Shown here piece by piece: positions 1 through 5,076 of a stretch of DNA of 5,076 bases. The stretch spans positions 28,019 through 33,094 of the forward strand of contig MGUR01000049.1 of NCBI GenBank assembly GCA_001800075.1, written 5' to 3'. Each line of letters opens with the position of its first letter. Within the stretch, counting starts at the first letter, position 1. Origin of the DNA: Elusimicrobia bacterium RIFCSPLOWO2_01_FULL_59_12. GTDB taxonomy: Bacteria > Elusimicrobiota > Elusimicrobia > 2-01-FULL-59-12. A program made the translations under genes and the position numbers. A model generated the notes under the pieces. The model was given only the letters and a program-made list of their open reading frames with translations, did no database searches and was not told the origin of the DNA.

Positions 1-2
1 CG

Positions 3-461
3 TTCGCTTTCAATGGTTCTTGGAGCGTGAATGTCTACCGGGGAATGAACCCCGGCCTTTCTTTCGCCGCGATGCTGCCGCCCCGGTTCTCAGACAAATA
101 CCCGATGCGTCTCTGGGGCGGCGCCGGTACGTCCTTGATGGTCAACGCGGCGTCTCCGCGCAAGGACGCGGCCCTCCAGTTCCTGCGATGGCTCACCGAA
201 GCCCCCCAGCAGGCACAGCTCTCCGAGGAAACGCTCAATCTCCCTTCCAACCGCAAGAGTGTCAGGGACCTTCCGCCCGCGCTGGCGTCGTTTGCCTCGC
301 GCATGGACATGACCACGCATCCCTCCCAGTGGCCGGTCGTGGAAAAACCCACTGTGGTGGAAGCCTTCGATAAGGGCATTCAATCGATCCTGATTGGCGA
401 AAAAACTCCAACCCAGGTCGCCGCCGAAGTCCAAAAGATTAAAGACAAGGCCACTCAGTGA
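3..461 (+). CDS. Sugar ABC transporter extracellular solute-binding protein, C-terminal part (5' truncated)
   Basis: This is the substrate-binding subunit of an ABC sugar importer. Such proteins capture a mono- or oligosaccharide outside the inner membrane and deliver it to the permeases. The reading frame is open from the window edge, and 152 residues are visible before the TGA at 459-461. CUT1 (family 1) binding proteins are usually about 400-450 residues, so roughly the last third is seen. Family-like features are the stretch FAFNGSW at the edge, MLPPRFSD, the glycine-rich WGGAGTSLMVNAASP, and the helix KDAALQFLRWLTEAPQQ, a signature of the C-terminal lobe. The tail (TPTQVAAEVQKIKDKA) matches the usual terminal helix. 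A GTG at 27 could be misread as a start, but coding continues upstream of it. The stop overlaps the next gene's start by four bases (GTGA), which ties it to the permeases. The substrate cannot be predicted. Confidence 0.88.
   Translation, partial: FAFNGSWSVNVYRGMNPGLSFAAMLPPRFSDKYPMRLWGGAGTSLMVNAASPRKDAALQFLRWLTEAPQQAQLSEETLNLPSNRKSVRDLPPALASFASRMDMTTHPSQWPVVEKPTVVEAFDKGIQSILIGEKTPTQVAAEVQKIKDKATQ
447..450 (+). promoter_or_regulatory. Ribosome binding site deciding the GTG start of permease 1
   Basis: AAGG lies seven bases before the GTG at 458. An in-frame TAA at 440-442 bars any longer N-terminus. The next in-frame Met (residue 49) lies beyond the first membrane helix, so the GTG is the only workable start. 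The site is inside the binding-protein gene. Confidence 0.45.
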
Positions 462-1348
462 ACTGGTCCCGCTTTAAGGACGCTTGCACCACCTACCTCT
501 TTATCGTTCCCGCCGTCCTGCTCTTCTCGGTCTTCAGCCTGTACCCCTTCTTGAAAGTCTTCCAGCTCAGCGTGTTCGAATGGGACGGCATCGCCCGCTC
601 GATGCAGTTTGTGGGACTGGAAAACTTCCGCACGGGCCTCTTTCACGACACATCGTGGTGGATTTCGATGCGCAACGCCGGCGTCGTCACCCTGCTCGCG
701 CTCACCCTGCAGAACGGGCTGGCCCTGGCGCTGGCGATGATCGTGGACCGGGACATCAGGGGGAAGAATTTTTACCGGGTGGTGTTTTACCTGCCGCCGG
801 TGCTGTCGGGCATCGTGGTCGGCTTGGTTTGGAACTGGATATTTGACGGCTCGCATGGTCTGTTGAACCACGCCTTGGCCGCGATGGGCCTGGAGCGCTG
901 GGCGCGCGCCTGGCTGGCGGAGCCGGAGACGGCCCTGTTCAGCGTCGCGGTGATCCACATGTGGAAGGGATTTGGCTGGGGGTTCGTGATCCTCCTGGCG
1001 GGTTTGCAGGCCATCCCGCGCGAACTGAACGAAGCGGCTTACGTGGATGGCGCCAGCGAATGGCAGATTTTCCGGAAAATCACCGTCCCTCTCATGCTCC
1101 CCGTCTTTTTTCTGGTGTCCATCCTCACGGTGCTGGGTACCATGCAGATCTATGACATCATCGCGTCCACGACCAACGGCGGTCCCGGCTACCACACGGA
1201 AGTGCCGATCACCCGGATCCTCGCGGCCATGGTCGGTTCTTCGCGGTTTGGTTACGCCTGTTCCCTGGGGGTCCTATTCGGCGTGATCCTCCTGGCGGTC
1301 TCGATGGTGCAGTTACGGTTATCCAAATGGTCCCAGCGATTCAGCTGA
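458..1348 (+). CDS. Sugar ABC transporter permease, MalF/UgpA type
   Basis: This 296-residue inner-membrane protein is one half of the translocation channel of a CUT1 sugar importer. Six hydrophobic segments are visible, at about residues 12-34, 74-96, 107-129, 160-182, 211-233 and 265-286. Residues 192-215 carry the cytoplasmic EAA loop that docks onto the ATPase: EAAYVDGAS, then F205, I208 and a VPLMLP end. The N-terminal LFIVPAVLLFSVFSLYPF and NGGPG near residues 240-244 are also typical of MalF/UgpA/LacF-like subunits. The length is normal for the family. The start is GTG and overlaps the binding-protein stop by four bases; the gene's 3' end overlaps the second permease by 22 bases. Translational coupling with both neighbours is therefore likely. 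The EAA motif and topology make the family call firm; the transported sugar is unknown. Confidence 0.94.
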   Translation: MNWSRFKDACTTYLFIVPAVLLFSVFSLYPFLKVFQLSVFEWDGIARSMQFVGLENFRTGLFHDTSWWISMRNAGVVTLLALTLQNGLALALAMIVDRDIRGKNFYRVVFYLPPVLSGIVVGLVWNWIFDGSHGLLNHALAAMGLERWARAWLAEPETALFSVAVIHMWKGFGWGFVILLAGLQAIPRELNEAAYVDGASEWQIFRKITVPLMLPVFFLVSILTVLGTMQIYDIIASTTNGGPGYHTEVPITRILAAMVGSSRFGYACSLGVLFGVILLAVSMVQLRLSKWSQRFS

Positions 1349-2238
1349 ACAAACCCCTTGTGATGCCCGCGCGCCCCGCGCAGGGCGTTCAGTGGCAGCG
1401 CTGGCTGTACAGGATCAAACGGTGGGTGCTGCTGGCCTTCGCCCATGCTTTCTGTCTCAGCATCGCCGCCGGCTGTGTGTTCCCATTGGCATGGATGGTC
1501 TCCTCCAGCTTGAAGACCCAGAGCACTATTTTCTCGGACATGAGCCTCTGGGTCAGCCGCCCCCACTGGGGAAACTACTACGAGGCCTGGACCCGGGGGC
1601 ACTTCGGCCAGTTCTTTTTCAACAGCCTTTTTTACACGCTGGCCGTTGTCGTCGGTGTCATCGCGATTTCCTCCCTGGCCGCCTACGCTTTTTCCCGCCT
1701 GAAGTTTCCCGGCAAGAATATCCTCTTCATCCTTTTGATTTCGACGATGATGATCCCGATTCCCGGGTCGTTTATTGCGCTCTACGTCCTTTTGGTCAAG
1801 CTCGATCTGATCAACACCCGCCTGGGTTACATCCTGCCGCAGGTCAATGGGGGGCTGGCCCTCGGGATTTTCCTGCTGAAGACGTTTTTCGATAAGCTCC
1901 CTCAAGACCTGGAGGACGCGGCCCGCATCGACGGCTGCAACAAGTTCCAGGTCTATTGGAATGTGGCGCTCCCCCTGGCTAAACCGGCGCTGGCGGTGCT
2001 GGTGGTGTTCAACGCGCTGGCCGTCTGGAACGAGTATCTCCTGGCGATGTTGGTGCTGTCCGACCGCTCATTGATGCCGCTCCAGCGGGGGTTGATGGTG
2101 TTCCAGGGGGCGCATCTGACCCAGTACCCGCTCCTGATGGCCGGGATCGCCATTTCCATCATTCCTATTGTGACGCTTTATTTCCTGATGCAGCGCTACA
2201 TTGTGGCCGGCATAACGGCCGGCGCGCTGAAGATGTAG
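1327..2238 (+). CDS. Sugar ABC transporter permease, MalG/UgpE type
   Basis: This 303-residue inner-membrane protein is the second half of the CUT1 channel and pairs with the preceding permease. Hydrophobic segments lie at about residues 34-58, 96-120, 131-155, 169-187, 217-243 and 268-290. The EAA loop spans about residues 191-220 (LPQDLEDAARIDGCNKF, ending ALPLAKP); the usual first Glu is Asp197, a conservative change, while Ala198, Ala199, Asp202 and Gly203 are kept. The C-terminus GITAGALKM resembles the GLTAGAVKG tail common in this subfamily. The ATG at 1327 lies inside the previous gene and has no convincing Shine-Dalgarno sequence. A GTG at 1360 or ATG at 1363 would remove 11 or 12 residues and give a more usual short cytoplasmic N-terminus, so the start is uncertain. 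No ATPase gene follows. Confidence 0.93.
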   Translation: MVPAIQLNKPLVMPARPAQGVQWQRWLYRIKRWVLLAFAHAFCLSIAAGCVFPLAWMVSSSLKTQSTIFSDMSLWVSRPHWGNYYEAWTRGHFGQFFFNSLFYTLAVVVGVIAISSLAAYAFSRLKFPGKNILFILLISTMMIPIPGSFIALYVLLVKLDLINTRLGYILPQVNGGLALGIFLLKTFFDKLPQDLEDAARIDGCNKFQVYWNVALPLAKPALAVLVVFNALAVWNEYLLAMLVLSDRSLMPLQRGLMVFQGAHLTQYPLLMAGIAISIIPIVTLYFLMQRYIVAGITAGALKM

Positions 2239-2240
2239 CG

Positions 2241-2256
2241 GGTCGCCGCGGCGACC
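2241..2256 (+). repeat. Perfect 16-base GC-rich palindrome after the transporter genes
   Basis: GGTCGCCGCGGCGACC is its own reverse complement and begins two bases after the permease stop. In RNA it could form a six-pair stem with a CGCG loop. No T-run follows, so it is not a standard intrinsic terminator. It could be an mRNA-stabilising or transcript-attenuating hairpin, a binding site for a dimeric protein, or chance in GC-rich DNA. Confidence 0.5.
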
Positions 2257-2267
2257 AGGCCCAGTAA

Positions 2268-2363
2268 ATGCATAGTCCCTTCGGACCGCTCGTTTGTCCT
2301 GCAGGGCCTATGTTTCCACTCGGTGAATTCTGCTACAAATTAGTCGATAGATTGAACTTATGA
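2268..2363 (+). other. Possible 31-codon leader reading frame upstream of the glycosidase
   Basis: An ATG at 2268 opens 31 codons that end in TGA at 2361-2363. The stop overlaps the glycosidase ATG by four bases (ATGA), the same arrangement seen at the other close junctions here. A second in-frame ATG lies at 2310. The glycosidase start has no good Shine-Dalgarno sequence, so coupling to a translated leader would make sense. Against it, the frame's own start has no clear ribosome binding site, the peptide has no recognisable motif, and a frame this short is easily chance. Confidence 0.2.
2313..2339 (+). promoter_or_regulatory. Weak sigma70-like promoter candidate before the glycosidase gene
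   Basis: TGCTACAAA at 2331-2339 resembles an extended -10 element (TGn followed by TACAAA, four of six matches to TATAAT). A poor -35-like TTTCCA at 2313-2318 lies 15 bases upstream. This locally AT-richer stretch sits about 20 bases before the start codon. It would let the glycosidase and the following gene be transcribed apart from the transporter. The matches are weak and the host's promoter consensus is unknown. Confidence 0.22.
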
Positions 2364-4291
2364 ACCCACCTAAAAAGCGTCTCTATTTGTATCTATTGGG
2401 GGCCGGCGCCTGCTTGGCTTTCAGCCCTCATAAACCCCTGTTCACCCTGTTCGATTCCGGCCAGGAGCGGGTGGTTGACTACGAAAAATACGGTGATTTC
2501 AACAACCTCGGGACCCCGCAGTTTCGCTATGTTATCCGCGACCGGGAAGGCCTGTCGCGGGCCGTCGGCGAGGGGATTTATCCGAACGTTACGGGGTTGT
2601 TGAAGGACCCCACCTACCAGAAATACCAGTACGCCGGAAAGCTTGAAGGCAGCTTGTGGGATTTCGTCAACACCGACGATATCCAGGCCAATTTTTACCG
2701 CTGGGCGTCCGCTCAAGAACAGCCCGGCGTCAAGCAGTTTTACGCGGCCGACATGCTGGAACGAGCCGGGCTCCTCGTTCAGGCGATCAAAGGCTACCAG
2801 GCCTGCATCGTGCACTTCCCCAAAACGGCGGGCGCCACCTTTTGGAAGACCCCGTGGTACATCGGCCCCACGTCCTTAGACCGTATGGCCTATCTCACTC
2901 GGAAGCATCCGGAGCTCGGCATGCGCCTGGAGGGTGGCCGGGTGCGGGTGCGCAACACCTTTGATGACGACGTCCATAACGATATTTTTGAGATTGACCC
3001 GGGGAAAATCGTGGCGGTGACGCCGGAGAAAGCCCGTCAGCTTGCGCGCGCCCGGATCGATGTGTCGACGCAGACAGTCAAGAGGCGCCTGGGGGGGGAT
3101 CATGCCCGCCTTGAGCAATACGACAACGGCCACTGGCGGCTCTGGGTAAAAGGCCGGCCGACCGTCCTTCGGGCGGTGGCGTACTCGCCCTCCCCGGTCG
3201 GTACGTCCCCGGATGACGGCAGTCTGGTCAGCCATAAAGACTGGATGCTCGGCGATATCAACAAGAATGGGAAAGCCGACGGGCCCTACGACGCCTGGGT
3301 GGATAAGAACCGCAACAACCGCAAGGACCGTGATGAACGGCCCATCGGGGATTTTAAACTGCTCAAGGACATGGGGGCCAATGCCCTGCGGCTGTATCAC
3401 CACGGCTACAGCAAAGCCTTGCTGTCCGATCTTCACCAGACCTACGGCATTCAGGTCCTGATGGGTGATTTCCTGGGGGCTTACACGGTCGGATCCGGCG
3501 CGGATTGGTACGCGGGGACGGATTACACCGATGCGGGCCAGCAGGAAAAGATGATGGCCTCCGTTCGGGAGATGGTGGCGGCTTACAAGGACGAGCCGTA
3601 CGTGATCCTGTGGGTTCTGGGCAACGAAAACAACTACGGCAACGCGAACAACTCGCGCCAGAAGCAGGACGCGTACTACACCTTCGTGAATAAGGTCGCT
3701 CTCCTGATCAAGTCGCTCGACCCGACGCGGCCTGTGGCGCTTTGCAACGGGGACCTCCTGTTTTTAGACAAGGTCGCAAAATTCTGCCCGGATGTGGACA
3801 TCTATGGCGCCAACGCCTACCGGGGGCGGCACGGCTTCGGAAACAGCTTCTGGCTGAATGTGGCTGAAGTGTGGGGCAAACCAGTTTTCGTTTCAGAGTT
3901 CGGCTGTCCCGCTTACCACCACCGGCGGCCGGCGGCGGTGGCTGAGGAGATGCAGGCGGAGTATCTTCACAGCAACTGGAAGGATATCGAATACAACGTC
4001 GCGGGGTCTCCCGGAGCCGGGAATGCCCTCGGCGGCGTCCTGTTTGAGTGGGTGGACGAATGGTGGAAGGCCGGGCCGCCGCCCCAGTACAACGCCTCGA
4101 TCCAGGACATCGTCGGCCAGTTCGGAGGGCCGTTCCCGGATGGCTGGAGTTATGAAGAATGGTATGGCGTGACCAGTCAGGGGAACGGCAAACACAGTCC
4201 CTTCCTGCGCCACCTGCGCAAAGCCTACTTCGTTTTTAAGGACACCCTGTGGAACGCGAGAAAGTTGAATGAGCGGGGCATGCCGGAATGA
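2360..4291 (+). CDS. Exported clan GH-A (GH2/GH5-like) glycoside hydrolase with TPR-like N-terminal region
   Basis: A 643-residue retaining glycosidase or transglycosidase, probably acting in the periplasm or at the cell surface. Residues 1-22 form an export signal (KKR, then a hydrophobic run). Residues 125-190 look like a TPR-type helical pair (FYAADMLERAGLLVQAIKGY, then HFPKT). From about 254 a GH2-style lead-in (GHWRLWVKGRPTVLRAVAYS) opens a TIM barrel. Clan GH-A landmarks follow: Arg344 in NALRLY, the acid/base Asn422-Glu423 in LGNEN, Tyr488 in IYGANAY, the nucleophile Glu513 in VSEFG, and Trp564 in FEWVDEW. The 90-residue Glu-Glu spacing suits GH2/GH5-type enzymes. Two calcium-loop-like motifs lie at 299-307 and 315-326. 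No jelly-roll GH2 domains are evident. An in-frame TAG at 2348-2350 fixes the ATG start, which has only a weak ribosome site. The TGA overlaps the next gene's ATG. The substrate is unknown; beta-glucan-type glycans are a guess. Confidence 0.85.
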   Translation: MNPPKKRLYLYLLGAGACLAFSPHKPLFTLFDSGQERVVDYEKYGDFNNLGTPQFRYVIRDREGLSRAVGEGIYPNVTGLLKDPTYQKYQYAGKLEGSLWDFVNTDDIQANFYRWASAQEQPGVKQFYAADMLERAGLLVQAIKGYQACIVHFPKTAGATFWKTPWYIGPTSLDRMAYLTRKHPELGMRLEGGRVRVRNTFDDDVHNDIFEIDPGKIVAVTPEKARQLARARIDVSTQTVKRRLGGDHARLEQYDNGHWRLWVKGRPTVLRAVAYSPSPVGTSPDDGSLVSHKDWMLGDINKNGKADGPYDAWVDKNRNNRKDRDERPIGDFKLLKDMGANALRLYHHGYSKALLSDLHQTYGIQVLMGDFLGAYTVGSGADWYAGTDYTDAGQQEKMMASVREMVAAYKDEPYVILWVLGNENNYGNANNSRQKQDAYYTFVNKVALLIKSLDPTRPVALCNGDLLFLDKVAKFCPDVDIYGANAYRGRHGFGNSFWLNVAEVWGKPVFVSEFGCPAYHHRRPAAVAEEMQAEYLHSNWKDIEYNVAGSPGAGNALGGVLFEWVDEWWKAGPPPQYNASIQDIVGQFGGPFPDGWSYEEWYGVTSQGNGKHSPFLRHLRKAYFVFKDTLWNARKLNERGMPE

Positions 4292-5076
4292 AGCAGCGGA
4301 GTCTTGTTTTAATTTCTGCGTTCTGCCTTCTGGCTTCTGAGATCGCTTCGGCGGTTACCACCGCCGAAGCGTACAACCCCGCCTGGGCCGCGGAACTGGG
4401 GTGGGTCGGAGGAAGCCTTTTCAACGCCCCGACGGGGTCCTGGGCGTTTGTAGAAGATGCTTACACGCCTTGGTGGCAGGGTCGCGTCGCGCGCCCGATC
4501 GCGGACTACGACGGATCCAAGCTTCCCGTAGGCTCGGTGCGACTGGACGGCGCCTTGGATTTGGAATACACCCTGCACCGGGTGAAGCGAGGGTGGGACG
4601 CCGAGACGTCGCCTTCCGGGATCAACAACGTCTACACGTTTACCCCGGGCGGCGCCCATCAGGAAGACCGCACCGGCCGCGGCGGCCAGAACGCTTTTTT
4701 TGATTTCGGTTTTCATCCCGTTCCCGATTTCATGGGCGATATCGGCGTCGAAGCGGTGGGGAATTACGACCAGCGTTTCTGGTTCCCCGTCAATGACGAA
4801 CATCGCATGCACAAGGACGACACGCATGTGAAGGTCGTGCGCGGCGAACTCCGATACGACAACGACACCCTGATGCTCCGCGGGTTTGAGGGAACGCCCA
4901 ATTTCAATTGGGTGTACCGGAACGACCTCTTCCAGCTCCTGCCCGCGCAGATGAACGCGGAGCGGTACCGACAGATGTCCGGGGGAGTGACGCCGCGCGG
5001 AGGCGAACTGCGCTACAAATCGGCGGCCGGGACCCTCGATGTCATCGGCGGCGCCGAGCCGCGTTTCTCCTACGGG
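4288..5076 (+). CDS. Exported protein, probable outer-membrane beta-barrel or surface protein (3' truncated)
   Basis: The frame starts at the ATG at 4288, overlaps the glycosidase stop (ATGA), and stays open to the window edge: 263 residues are visible. A GAGCGGGG stretch at 4271-4278 may serve as ribosome binding site. Residues 1-22 are a clear Sec signal peptide (MKQRSLVLISAFCLLASEIASA), with cleavage likely after ASA. The mature part has no further membrane helix. It is rich in aromatic residues, Gly and Asp/Asn, and shows short alternating stretches such as SVRLDGALDLEYTL (83-96), AFFDFGFHP (136-144), IGVEAVGNYDQRFWF (152-166) and KVVRGELRYDNDTLMLRGF (182-200), as in outer-membrane barrels. 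I do not recognise a family. Its coupling to the glycosidase suggests a shared job, such as glycan entry or display. A secreted beta-sandwich protein is the main alternative. Confidence 0.72.
   Translation, partial: MKQRSLVLISAFCLLASEIASAVTTAEAYNPAWAAELGWVGGSLFNAPTGSWAFVEDAYTPWWQGRVARPIADYDGSKLPVGSVRLDGALDLEYTLHRVKRGWDAETSPSGINNVYTFTPGGAHQEDRTGRGGQNAFFDFGFHPVPDFMGDIGVEAVGNYDQRFWFPVNDEHRMHKDDTHVKVVRGELRYDNDTLMLRGFEGTPNFNWVYRNDLFQLLPAQMNAERYRQMSGGVTPRGGELRYKSAAGTLDVIGGAEPRFSYG

Noticed and set aside
455..1195. Long minus-strand open frame (246 codons) opposite permease 1
   Set aside because: It lies opposite a gene with a clear EAA motif and six membrane segments. Its translation is rich in His, Arg, Gln and Asp with no domain pattern, as expected of the antisense of GC-rich hydrophobic coding DNA.
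1252..1905. Minus-strand open frame (217 codons) opposite the permease junction
   Set aside because: Antisense shadow spanning the overlap of two well-supported permeases; low-complexity, charged translation with no recognisable family.
2205..2223. Repeated GGCCGGC (2205-2211 and 2217-2223) able to form a small hairpin
   Set aside because: It lies in permease coding sequence (VAGITAG) that follows the family consensus, so the repeat is explained by the GC-rich codons for the protein.
2402..2416. Possible lipoprotein lipobox at Cys18 of the glycosidase
   Set aside because: The residues before Cys are Ala-Gly-Ala; the usual Leu/Val/Ile at -3 is missing. The signal could still be a Sec signal peptide or an uncleaved anchor, so lipidation is not claimed.
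2876..3436. Minus-strand open frame (186 codons) opposite the glycosidase
   Set aside because: It covers the calcium-loop and early barrel region of a well-supported gene; no motif or start signal of its own.
4309..4827. Minus-strand open frame (172 codons) opposite the last gene
   Set aside because: The plus-strand frame here has a clear signal peptide, an ATGA junction and continuous coding to the window edge, so the antisense frame is a shadow.

Overview
The window is one co-oriented block of carbohydrate-handling genes on the + strand of a bacterial genome. The DNA is GC-rich (roughly 60% by eye) and densely coded. The last gene starts with a clear Sec signal peptide and reads like an outer-membrane or secreted beta-rich protein, so a Gram-negative (diderm) host is likely. 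Nothing here fixes the phylum; a lineage such as Omnitrophota or the PVC group is only a guess.

Positions 1-2238 hold the membrane side of a CUT1-type sugar ABC importer. They contain the C-terminal part of an extracellular solute-binding protein (its 5' end lies outside the window), a MalF/UgpA-type permease and a MalG/UgpE-type permease. The three genes overlap (4-base GTGA, then 22 bases), as expected of one translationally coupled operon. No ATPase gene is present, so the nucleotide-binding subunit must be encoded upstream or elsewhere, as is common with shared MsmX/UgpC-type ATPases.

Positions 2239-2359 are the only real gap (121 bases). It carries a perfect 16-base GC-rich palindrome just after the permease stop, a weak extended -10 promoter candidate, and a 31-codon open frame whose stop overlaps the next start codon. 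There is no clear transcription terminator.

Positions 2360-4291 encode an exported 643-residue protein. It has a TPR-like N-terminal region and a clan GH-A (GH2/GH5-like) TIM-barrel glycoside hydrolase domain with both catalytic glutamates present. Two calcium-loop-like motifs sit between the first two barrel strands. From 4288 to the window end, overlapping by ATGA, runs an unfinished exported gene, probably an outer-membrane barrel, with no family I can name.

Together this looks like a compact glycan or oligosaccharide utilisation locus: an outer-membrane protein may admit or bind the glycan, the hydrolase/transglycosidase trims it outside the cytoplasm, and the binding protein plus two permeases import the product. 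The substrate cannot be read from the sequence. The hydrolase and its coupled outer-membrane partner are the least familiar part.
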